Origin: JAAXKN01 sp050258815
GTDB taxonomy: Bacteria > Bacteroidota > Ignavibacteria > Ignavibacteriales > SURF-24
DNA length: 64,000 nucleotides
Assembly (NCBI GenBank): GCA_050258815.1
Contig: JBLMZM010000090.1
Span: 62,001 to 126,000, forward strand
Reading direction: 5' to 3'
Position numbers and translations under genes: made by a program. Below, in pieces: positions 34,310-41,557 of this stretch (positions are counted from its first letter, which is position 1; each line of letters starts with the position of its first letter). A model generated the notes under the pieces. That model did not search any database. It was given only the letters and a program-made list of their open reading frames with translations, and was not told the origin of the DNA.

Positions 34310-35479
34310 ATGAATAATTTTATTCTGATAGTCCTGGATGGTGTCGGGGTGGGTGAACTGCCTGATGCATCCAGGTATAATGATACAGGAAGCAACACCC
34401 TGGCGAATATGGGCAGGGTAGTAGGCGGACTGCAGCTTCCAAACCTGACGGCCTTTGGTATGGGTAATATAACGGCTGTACCTGGTATGGCCAAAGTTGA
34501 AAACCCTCTGGCCTCCTACGGCAAAATGAACGAAGTTTCACCGGGAAAGGATTCTACAACCGGACACTGGGAAATCGCTGGAATAAAGGTCCAGTTTGAT
34601 TTTCCATATTATCCCGATGGATTCCCTGAGGACATGATCCGCAAATTCCTGGCTCTTACCGGTCTGAAAGGAATTCTGGGCAACAAGGCTGCCTCCGGTA
34701 CAGAGATAATTAAGGAGCTGGGTGACGAGCACGTACGGACAGGGTTCCCAATTGTATATACATCCGCAGATTCAGTATTCCAGATTGCAGCTCACGAAGA
34801 GGTCATTCCCCTGGACCAGCTATATGAAATTTGTAAAATTGCACGTGATAAGCTGTTGACAGGAAAAGATTCTGTTGGCAGGGTAATAGCCAGACCCTTT
34901 GTTGGCACGAGCGGTTTATACACAAGAACGACCAACCGAAAGGATTTTTCCCTGGATCCTGAGTCGGATACAATTCTGGACGTCCTGAATAATAATAAAA
35001 TTGATACAATAGCAGTAGGCAAGATTAACGACCTTTTCAACTACCGGGGTATTAAAGTCAAGGATAAGACTAAATCCAATACCGAAGGGGTAAGTAAAAT
35101 TATAGAGTATGCGAAAAAGTCACAAAGCAGCTTTATCTTTGCTAACCTGGTAGATTTTGATGTTTATTATGGGCACCGGAATGACCCATTTGGCTTCCAT
35201 AATGCATTGAAAGAATTTGATGTCAGCCTTCCTGATATTCTGGCCGTGCTGGACCCGTCTGACGCACTGGTAATTACCTCTGATCATGGCAATGATCCTA
35301 CCGGCACCAGTACCGACCATACCAGGGAATTCGTTCCGTTGCTCTATTTCAGGAAAGGCAGGCGGGGTAAAAATTTAGGCACCAGGTCAACATTTTCCGA
35401 CGTTGCCCAGACGGTAGCTGACTTTTTCAGGGTGCCTAATTCCTTAAAAGGGAAGAGTTTTCTCGAAGAAAACGCTTAA
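34310..35479 (+). CDS. deoB: Phosphopentomutase
   Basis: A 389-residue alkaline-phosphatase-superfamily enzyme interconverting (deoxy)ribose 1- and 5-phosphate in nucleoside salvage. Metal-binding IVLDGVGVGELPDA at the N-terminus, the phosphorylated-threonine region PGKDSTTGHWEIAG near residue 85, and the C-terminal metal motifs DFDVYYGHRND and ITSDHGNDPTGTSTDHTRE are intact. Length is usual for DeoB. No nucleoside phosphorylase is adjacent. Confidence 0.97.
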   Translation: MNNFILIVLDGVGVGELPDASRYNDTGSNTLANMGRVVGGLQLPNLTAFGMGNITAVPGMAKVENPLASYGKMNEVSPGKDSTTGHWEIAGIKVQFDFPYYPDGFPEDMIRKFLALTGLKGILGNKAASGTEIIKELGDEHVRTGFPIVYTSADSVFQIAAHEEVIPLDQLYEICKIARDKLLTGKDSVGRVIARPFVGTSGLYTRTTNRKDFSLDPESDTILDVLNNNKIDTIAVGKINDLFNYRGIKVKDKTKSNTEGVSKIIEYAKKSQSSFIFANLVDFDVYYGHRNDPFGFHNALKEFDVSLPDILAVLDPSDALVITSDHGNDPTGTSTDHTREFVPLLYFRKGRRGKNLGTRSTFSDVAQTVADFFRVPNSLKGKSFLEENA

Positions 35480-35717
35480 AACTGCCTAAAAACGGGCAGG
35501 GGTAAAAAAAAAGGAAATATATTTAAAAACAAAGTTGAAAAATGTAAGTAAGTATTATAGATTTGTTCTAATTCTTATCATTAAAATTATTCCTGCATTC
35601 GTTCGATTATGTATGTATGAATAATTGTTTCTGATGTTCTGAAAAAACTGAAAATATCCTAAAAAGGCAATAGACATAAAACTGAAATAAATAATCCACA
35701 TGAAATAAGAGGTTAAT
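35480..35717 (+). other. AT-rich intergenic region before the EutN/CcmL pair
   Basis: 238 bases with no gene. A weak 6-bp hairpin (35482-35487 with 35494-35499) follows deoB without a T-run. AGAGG at 35709-35713 is the ribosome binding site of the next gene. A promoter is expected here, but no convincing -35/-10 pair with normal spacing was found. Confidence 0.5.
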
Positions 35718-36017
35718 TTGATCTTAGGCAGAGTAATTGGTACGGTTTGGTCAACCAGAAAGGATGAGAACCTTGTAGGTGCAAAATTCCTGATCGTGCG
35801 TGAATTGAATCTGGATTACAGTGAAAAGAGCAGCTTCATAATAGCAGTGGATAGTGTTGGAGCCGGTGTCGGTGAAATTGTGTTGGCTGCTACAGGCAGT
35901 TCCGCCAGGCAGACTACCTTTACAAAAAATAAGCCCATCGATGCTGTAATTATGGCTATAGTTGATAAACTCGATATTTCAGTCAAAGCGCCCGTGAATG
36001 AAAATGAGAACGCCTAA
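35718..36017 (+). CDS. EutN/CcmL-family microcompartment vertex protein (first of two)
   Basis: A 99-residue protein. MILGRVIGTVWSTRKDENLVGAKFLIV opens it (adjacent segments), followed by IIAVDSVGAGVGEIVLAATGSSARQ and DAVIMAIVDKLDI, the complete signature of the pentameric EutN/CcmL fold that closes the corners of bacterial microcompartments. TTG start 4 bases after AGAGG (35709-35713). The last 9 residues (PVNENENA) are an acidic tail. The ATG of the second copy follows its stop directly. No shell hexamer (BMC-domain) gene or core enzyme lies nearby, so this could serve a compartment encoded elsewhere or have a non-compartment role. Confidence 0.9.
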   Translation: MILGRVIGTVWSTRKDENLVGAKFLIVRELNLDYSEKSSFIIAVDSVGAGVGEIVLAATGSSARQTTFTKNKPIDAVIMAIVDKLDISVKAPVNENENA

Positions 36018-36299
36018 ATGCTTTTAGGAAGAGTAATCGGGACAATATGGGCTACTAAAAAATATAGTACGCTGGTCAGTTATAAAATGCAGTTCGTTCA
36101 GCCCCTGAATGGGGAATTGGAAAAGACTGGTGAGCCAATTATCGCTGTTGATACTATTGGGGCAGGACCCGGGGAGATTATTTACTATATAACTGCCAGT
36201 GAGGCAGTTATTCCCATGGATGTGGAAATGGCTCCTGTAGATGCCTCAATTGTAGGAATAGTGGACTATATAAATTTAGAACATCAGAAGGAGAGTTAA
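36018..36299 (+). CDS. EutN/CcmL-family microcompartment vertex protein (second of two)
   Basis: A 93-residue paralogue of the preceding gene (MLLGRVIGTIWATKKYSTLV; IIAVDTIGAGPGEIIYYITASEA; DASIVGIVDYI). It keeps the VDTIGAGPGE loop of the family better than copy one, which reads VDSVGAGVGE. The SSARQ stretch usual after the loop is replaced by SEAVIPM. Zero bases separate it from the first copy, and its stop is two bases before the TTG start of rpoD, so all three are likely one translationally coupled unit. Confidence 0.9.
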   Translation: MLLGRVIGTIWATKKYSTLVSYKMQFVQPLNGELEKTGEPIIAVDTIGAGPGEIIYYITASEAVIPMDVEMAPVDASIVGIVDYINLEHQKES

Positions 36300-36301
36300 A
36301 A

Positions 36302-37156
36302 TTGAAGATTACAAAGCAATATACTAATCGTGAGAGCCAGTCTCTCGATAAATATTTGCAGGAAATTGGAAAAGTAGACTTATTAACTCCCGATGAAGAG
36401 ATTGATCTTGCCGTATGTATTAAAAGAGATGACCCGATTGCACTGGAAAGGCTGGTAAAGGCGAACCTTAGGTTTGTCGTTAGCGTAGCCAAGCAGTATC
36501 AGAACCAGGGACTCTCATTAGGCGACCTGATCAACGAGGGAAACCTCGGATTGATTAAAGCCGCCAAGCGATTCGATGAAACAAGGGGATTTAAGTTTAT
36601 CTCCTACGCAGTGTGGTGGATCCGCCAGTCAATACTGCAGGCCCTGGCTGAACAGTCCAGGATAGTAAGACTGCCGCTGAACCGTGTTGGTGCCTTAAAT
36701 AAGATAGGAAAAGCATACAGCAACCTGGAACAGGAGTTCGAAAGAGAGCCTAGTGCTACAGAACTGGCCCAGGAACTTGATATGGATATAAGCGAGGTGT
36801 CCGATACGCTTAAGATTTCAGGACGTCACGTTTCCATGGATGCTCCCTTTGCCCAGGGTGAAGAAAACAGGCTTCTGGACGTGATCCAAAATGAAACGCA
36901 GCCTTCTCCCGATTTTAACCTGATGTCCGAATCTCTGAAAAATGAAATTGAAAGGGCCCTTTCTACTCTGACCGACAGGGAAGCAGAGGTAATTAAACTG
37001 TATTTCGGACTTAATAAAGAACATTCATTAACTTTAGAAGAAATAGGAGAGAAGTTTAACCTGACACGCGAGAGAGTAAGGCAGATCAAAGAGAAAGCAA
37101 TCAGGAGATTACGGCATGCTTCCAGAAGTAAAAATTTGCGTGCATATTTAGGGTAA
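36302..37156 (+). CDS. rpoD: Primary RNA polymerase sigma factor (sigma-70 family)
   Basis: A 284-residue sigma factor. Region 1.2 reads SLDKYLQEIGKVDLLTPDEE; region 2 has NLRFVVSVAKQYQNQGLSLGDLINEGNLGLIKAAKRFDETRGFKFISYAVWWIRQSI (adjacent segments); region 3 has RLPLNRVGALNKI; region 4 has TLEEIGEKFNLTRERVRQIKEKAIRRLRH. Region 1.1 is missing, as is normal for the short primary sigma of Bacteroidota relatives. TTG start with AAGGAGAG (36288-36295) inside the end of the EutN-like gene. Confidence 0.96.
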   Translation: MKITKQYTNRESQSLDKYLQEIGKVDLLTPDEEIDLAVCIKRDDPIALERLVKANLRFVVSVAKQYQNQGLSLGDLINEGNLGLIKAAKRFDETRGFKFISYAVWWIRQSILQALAEQSRIVRLPLNRVGALNKIGKAYSNLEQEFEREPSATELAQELDMDISEVSDTLKISGRHVSMDAPFAQGEENRLLDVIQNETQPSPDFNLMSESLKNEIERALSTLTDREAEVIKLYFGLNKEHSLTLEEIGEKFNLTRERVRQIKEKAIRRLRHASRSKNLRAYLG

Positions 37157-37174
37157 ATTTCTTACTTTTGGCAA

Positions 37175-37933
37175 ATGATTTCAGAAAAAATATTTAAAAT
37201 ATTGTTGATGGGGCTGATGATCGGTTTTCTAATCGGTTGTTCCCCATCTTCTTATGCTCAAAGATATAAATCCCATTCCAAGAAAAAGAGTAAAACCTCT
37301 GTTCAGGTATCAAAAAAACGCAGCAGCAAAAACAGCAAGAAAAAAAGTTCTTCAAAAAAATCCAGATACTCGCCGAAGAAAGAAACTGTTGTAAAAGATA
37401 CTTCAGATTACGCTCCTGACGACCTGCTTAATGATGAGGAGGACGGTGAGGACCTGCCAACAGAAAAGGAAATGGTTAATGTATCTCAACTTGTTGAGAA
37501 ATATGTAACCAATAACAAGGATTCTGAACCCTCGGATTCTGTAAACCACAAGGAAAAGATAATCATGGAGATTATCAAGTACCTGGATACCCCATATAAA
37601 TTTGGGGGTAATACTAATAAGGGGATCGATTGTTCGGCATTTACCAAGGCGGTTTTCGGCAACAGTTTCTCAGTTGAATTACCCAGGACGGCACGTGAAC
37701 AGTTTCAGCTCGGAGACGAAATAAATGATATGTCCGAATTAAAGTTCGGAGATCTGATTTTCTTTAATACACGCCGCAGGGTAAAACCCGGGCATGTCGG
37801 CATCTACATCGGAGACAGATTATTTGCCCATTCCTCTAGCAAACAGGGAGTAATGGTTTCTTCTCTTGACACCGAATATTATGCAAAAAAATTCATGGGT
37901 GGCAGAAGAGTAGAGAACCAAAACATTAAATAA
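37175..37933 (+). CDS. NlpC/P60-family lipoprotein peptidase
   Basis: A 252-residue predicted lipoprotein. The signal peptide ends in the lipobox LIGC (Cys about 22). A Lys/Ser-rich, probably disordered stretch (about 30-75) and an acidic linker precede an NlpC/P60 domain (about 120-245). The catalytic triad is visible: C153 (GIDCSAFTKAV), H207 (PGHVGIYIG) and H219 (FAHSS). Such enzymes cut peptide cross-bridges of peptidoglycan, so the mature protein should act in the periplasm from a membrane anchor. It starts 18 bases after rpoD without a clear ribosome binding site. Confidence 0.9.
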   Translation: MISEKIFKILLMGLMIGFLIGCSPSSYAQRYKSHSKKKSKTSVQVSKKRSSKNSKKKSSSKKSRYSPKKETVVKDTSDYAPDDLLNDEEDGEDLPTEKEMVNVSQLVEKYVTNNKDSEPSDSVNHKEKIIMEIIKYLDTPYKFGGNTNKGIDCSAFTKAVFGNSFSVELPRTAREQFQLGDEINDMSELKFGDLIFFNTRRRVKPGHVGIYIGDRLFAHSSSKQGVMVSSLDTEYYAKKFMGGRRVENQNIK

Positions 37934-37970
37934 CCTGTTCTATCCTCATAACAAATCTCTTTATTAAAAT

Positions 37971-38759
37971 ATGGCGCGATTTAAAATATACCTCGAGTAT
38001 GATGGTACCCGTTACAGCGGCTGGCAGATGCAGAAACAGAGTAAGACAATTCAGGGAACACTTCTTACAGTAGCCGAACAGATCTTTAAGGGAGAAAATG
38101 CCGATATCCAGGGCTCAGGCCGTACTGACAGCGGGGTCCATGCCATTTGCCAGGTTGCCCACCTTGAAGTTAAAACCATGCTGGCCCCTGAGATAATAAG
38201 AATGAAGTTTAACGATAAACTTCCGTATGATATCAATATCATTGAAGTAGAAAAAATTCATCATAAATTTCATGCAAGGCATGATGCAGTAAGCAGAAGT
38301 TATATATACCAGATTTCAAAGAGGCGGACTGCCTTTGGAAAGCCTTATGTGTGGTGGATTAAAGACAAACTGCAATTCAGCAATATGCAGAAGGCTTCAC
38401 GATTATTCGTTGGAATGAAAGATTACCAGTCATTTTCTGACGATGATAAACTTGAGAAGTCCACAAAAGTGCTACTGGAAAGTATACAACTGAAAGAACA
38501 TGGTGATCTGATCCTGATCCGCATTCAGGGTTCCCACTTCCTTTGGAAGATGGTAAGGAGGATGGTCGGGGTACTTGTGGAAGTAGGCAGGGGAAATTTA
38601 TCGGAAAAGGATATTCTGAGATATCTGCAGAACAAATCCGAAGAACCTGCAAAATATACGGCTCCGCCTTCGGGCCTGTTCCTTGAACAGGTTATTTATG
38701 AGGGTGAAGAGTTCAGACAGGTACTGAACCCGGTTACAGGATTTAATATTCAGTTTTAA
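37971..38759 (+). CDS. truA: tRNA pseudouridine(38-40) synthase
   Basis: A 262-residue enzyme converting U38-U40 in the anticodon arm. LEYDGTRYSGWQMQKQSKTIQG opens it (adjacent segments); the catalytic aspartate is D53 in GSGRTDSGVHA; SHFLWKMVRRMVGVLVEVGRG and YTAPPSGLFLEQV are the other conserved segments. Full length. Confidence 0.96.
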   Translation: MARFKIYLEYDGTRYSGWQMQKQSKTIQGTLLTVAEQIFKGENADIQGSGRTDSGVHAICQVAHLEVKTMLAPEIIRMKFNDKLPYDINIIEVEKIHHKFHARHDAVSRSYIYQISKRRTAFGKPYVWWIKDKLQFSNMQKASRLFVGMKDYQSFSDDDKLEKSTKVLLESIQLKEHGDLILIRIQGSHFLWKMVRRMVGVLVEVGRGNLSEKDILRYLQNKSEEPAKYTAPPSGLFLEQVIYEGEEFRQVLNPVTGFNIQF

Positions 38760-38941
38760 TTTTGGTCTAAATGCCGGGATCAGCCTTCCGCCCGGTAGTA
38801 ACTGCAGCATTATTTCCCCCGAAAATGCCCCAATGAATTGTATTTTTACGATTTTATTCGTAATTATACTACAACCAGGGAAAATATTTCCTTCATTATG
38901 GTCGCCGCAAAATAACTTTTACTTCTGATTAAAGGGACATT

Positions 38942-40156
38942 ATGAAAATTACGGGCTGGTTTTTAAGCTGCATCTTCATCTTATTATCCATACTTATACT
39001 GCCTGTCTCAACGCTAAGAGCACAATCCAGGGATTCAATTTTCGTTGAAGAATTAGCCCCAGGTATACTGCATAAACAAATTTTTAATTCCCGTGATACT
39101 CTGATGATTAATATAGTAAGAGCCGATATGTCAAAGGGGAATTATTATGTCAAGGCGGTAAAGGCCCGGAACAGTCTTTTAGGAAGGGAAAAAGTAAGCG
39201 AAATGGCCTCCAGATCCGTGGATTCACTTGGTGAGGTCATATGTGCTATCAATGCTGATTTTTTTAACATGAAGACCGGTGAGGTCGAAAATAACATGGT
39301 CTCAGAGGGAATGTTTGTCAGGGCTACAACCATGACCGATTCTCCATTTGACGTTTTTGACAATATTCACTCCCAGTTTGGCATTACCTACCAGAATAAG
39401 CCTTATATTGAACGGTTCAGGTTCGTAGGAAATGTTATTTTTCCGCGCGGCGTAGTTGAAAATCTGGGGAGGATAAACTCGGAACCTGACAGCAATTCAA
39501 TGGTTTTATACAATACCTACCAGGGCCGCCATACACCAGCCGGCAAAAATAACTGGAAAATTGCTGAAACTGAGCTTGTACCCATAAGAACGGTAGCCGA
39601 TACGTTCTATTGTGTCACGAATGGAGGCATACTAAAGAGTTCGAATAATTTACTAAGGCAGGGCAGACCCATACTCTCCGGCAACAACAACTATGCTGAT
39701 GTGATGATCAGGAATATCAAAGACGGAGATACAATAAAAATCGTCGTTAAGCTGGATCCGAATTACCCTGGGATGCGAACCCTGACCGGAGGATGGCCAA
39801 GGATAGTCCGGGACGGAGTTAACATTGCGGACAGTGCCGATTCAATAGAGGGGACCTTCCCAAAATTTTCAAAAGTAAAACATCCCAGAACGGGGATAGG
39901 TTTTTCAAGTGACAGTACTATAATATATTTCATAACAGTTGACGGACGTCAGGAATCAAGCAGCGGAATTTCTCTGAAGGATTTTGCTGACCTTATGATC
40001 TCCGAAAGCGTGATTCAGGGACTGAATCTGGATGGAGGAGGATCAACAACGCTGGTTATTGGTGATAAGATTGTAAATCATCCTTCCGATACGAATGGTG
40101 AAAGACCTGTGGGCAACTGCCTGCTCCTGATGAAGAAAAAAGAAAAACAACAATAA
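38942..40156 (+). CDS. Secreted phosphodiester glycosidase (NAGPA domain) family protein
   Basis: A 404-residue protein with a signal peptide (about 1-27, ending LRAQ). The rest is one NAGPA-type domain: EVICAINADFFNMKTGE near residue 100, TLTGGWPRIVRDG near 280, HPRTGIGFSSDSTIIYFITVDGRQ near 320 and the hallmark GLNLDGGGSTTLVIGDKIVN near 360. The family hydrolyses N-acetylglucosamine or related sugars linked through a phosphodiester, as in the lysosomal uncovering enzyme; bacterial substrates are mostly cell-wall or exopolysaccharide related. The NamZ-like gene follows after 22 bases, suggesting an operon for extracytoplasmic glycan turnover. Confidence 0.85.
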   Translation: MKITGWFLSCIFILLSILILPVSTLRAQSRDSIFVEELAPGILHKQIFNSRDTLMINIVRADMSKGNYYVKAVKARNSLLGREKVSEMASRSVDSLGEVICAINADFFNMKTGEVENNMVSEGMFVRATTMTDSPFDVFDNIHSQFGITYQNKPYIERFRFVGNVIFPRGVVENLGRINSEPDSNSMVLYNTYQGRHTPAGKNNWKIAETELVPIRTVADTFYCVTNGGILKSSNNLLRQGRPILSGNNNYADVMIRNIKDGDTIKIVVKLDPNYPGMRTLTGGWPRIVRDGVNIADSADSIEGTFPKFSKVKHPRTGIGFSSDSTIIYFITVDGRQESSSGISLKDFADLMISESVIQGLNLDGGGSTTLVIGDKIVNHPSDTNGERPVGNCLLLMKKKEKQQ

Positions 40157-40178
40157 GTTAAATTTAAGAGGATTATTA

Positions 40179-41411
40179 ATGAAAAAACTTACAGTGTTTC
40201 TGTTTCTGCTGATTATAACAGTTAGTCTGAATGCACAAAATGCCAAGGTAACTGTAGGGGCCGACCTGCTGTTTACCAAATATTTTAACCTTATCAAGGG
40301 AAAGAAAGTTGGTCTGGTTACAAACCATACAGCCATCCTTTCAGACGGAAGGCATCTTGCAGATGCCTTGCACGAGAACAAAGATGTAAAACTTACAGCA
40401 TTATTCGGACCCGAACATGGTGTTAGAGGTGATACGACAGGTGCAGTAGCCGATGCAGTTGATAGAAAGACCGGCGTGCCTGCTTATTCTTTATACGGGA
40501 AAACCTATAAGCCGTCAAAAGAAATGTTGAAAGATGTTGATGTGCTGGTATATGATATCCAGGATGTTGGTGCCAGGTTTTATACTTATATCTCCACGCT
40601 GGGACACGTAATGGAAGCAGCTGCAGAGAATAATATTCCGATAATAGTACTGGATCGTCCAAATCCAATTACAGGATTACACTACGATGGGTTCGTAACG
40701 GTTGATTCTCTCAAATCATTTGTAGCATTTGGTAAAATACCCGTCGAACATGGAATGACAGTTGGTGAGCTGGCACAGTTATATAATGGTGAGAAGATGC
40801 TGCAAGGCGGGAAAAAAGTAAAACTGACTGTTGTTAAAATGAACGGCTGGAAAAGAAGCATGTGGTATGATCAGACAGGATTAAAATGGGTAAAAACGTC
40901 ACCTAACCTGCCTTATCTGGAAACCGCAATAGTATATCCGGGAACTTGTTTTTTTGAAGGGGTCAATATCTCTGAGGGAAGAGGTACCGACAGGCCATTC
41001 CAGTACATTGGAACCCCCTGGGCAGACGCCGGTAAGGTGGCAGGATTGCTGAAAGGGAAGAATATTAAGGGAGCTGATTTTAAGGCCGTTGAATTTACTC
41101 CCAAAGTGACTCCTAACAATGCCCGTCCACCCAAATTCAATAATACGGTATGTAAGGGAGTTTTCATTGATATAAAAGACAGGAAAACTTATGAACCTGT
41201 TAAGGCCGGCGTATATTTACTATGGGCATTTAAACAGGTGAATCCCGACAGTCTGCAGTGGAAAGTAAAATCCATTGACAGACTTGCTGCATCTCCAAAA
41301 CTCAGGGAGATGATTGATGCAGGAAAGAGTCCCGAAGAAATAATAAGCTCCTGGAAAAGTGAACTGGCAGAGTTCGGCAGGATAAGACAGAAATATTTAT
41401 TGTATAAGTAG
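40179..41411 (+). CDS. NamZ-like exo-beta-N-acetylmuramidase (DUF1343)
   Basis: A 410-residue secreted protein, signal peptide about 1-19 (ending NAQ). Conserved family segments are KGKKVGLVTNHTAI, LFGPEHGVRGDTTGA, VLVYDIQDVGARFYTYISTL, IIVLDRPNPITG and PGTCFFEGVNISEGRGTDRPFQYIG (adjacent segments). In Bacillus, NamZ releases terminal MurNAc from peptidoglycan fragments; that activity is inferred here from the family. The GPEHG and SEGRGTD blocks, which likely form the active site, are intact. Confidence 0.9.
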   Translation: MKKLTVFLFLLIITVSLNAQNAKVTVGADLLFTKYFNLIKGKKVGLVTNHTAILSDGRHLADALHENKDVKLTALFGPEHGVRGDTTGAVADAVDRKTGVPAYSLYGKTYKPSKEMLKDVDVLVYDIQDVGARFYTYISTLGHVMEAAAENNIPIIVLDRPNPITGLHYDGFVTVDSLKSFVAFGKIPVEHGMTVGELAQLYNGEKMLQGGKKVKLTVVKMNGWKRSMWYDQTGLKWVKTSPNLPYLETAIVYPGTCFFEGVNISEGRGTDRPFQYIGTPWADAGKVAGLLKGKNIKGADFKAVEFTPKVTPNNARPPKFNNTVCKGVFIDIKDRKTYEPVKAGVYLLWAFKQVNPDSLQWKVKSIDRLAASPKLREMIDAGKSPEEIISSWKSELAEFGRIRQKYLLYK

Positions 41412-41428
41412 ATCATGTTAAATCAGAG

Positions 41429-41480
41429 AGCATAGGATATCGCCATTATTACGGATCCTGTATTTAAGATATCCTATGCT
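41429..41480. repeat. 13-bp inverted repeat between convergent genes
   Basis: AGCATAGGATATC (41429-41441) and its exact reverse complement GATATCCTATGCT (41468-41480), separated by 26 bases. It lies between the 3' ends of the NamZ-like gene (+) and the TonB receptor (-). No T-run follows on either side, so a bidirectional terminator is possible but not typical. Confidence 0.65.
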
Positions 41481-41557
41481 GCCTGTTAATTTTAAGTCGT
41501 ACTAAAATTTCAGCAGGCTGAAGTTATCGTGTTATCTTTTCGGAAATCTGTAAAGTA

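Noticed and set aside
34310..37156. A full microcompartment operon around the EutN/CcmL genes
   Set aside because: The neighbours are deoB, rpoD, a lipoprotein and truA; no BMC-domain hexamer or signature enzyme is present. The DeoB link to deoxyribose metabolism is noted but insufficient.
37163..37170. Bacteroidia-type -7 element TACTTTTG before the NlpC/P60 gene
   Set aside because: It matches TAnnTTTG, but the nearest TTTG upstream is 24 bases away rather than about 20, and other genes here use sigma-70-type elements.
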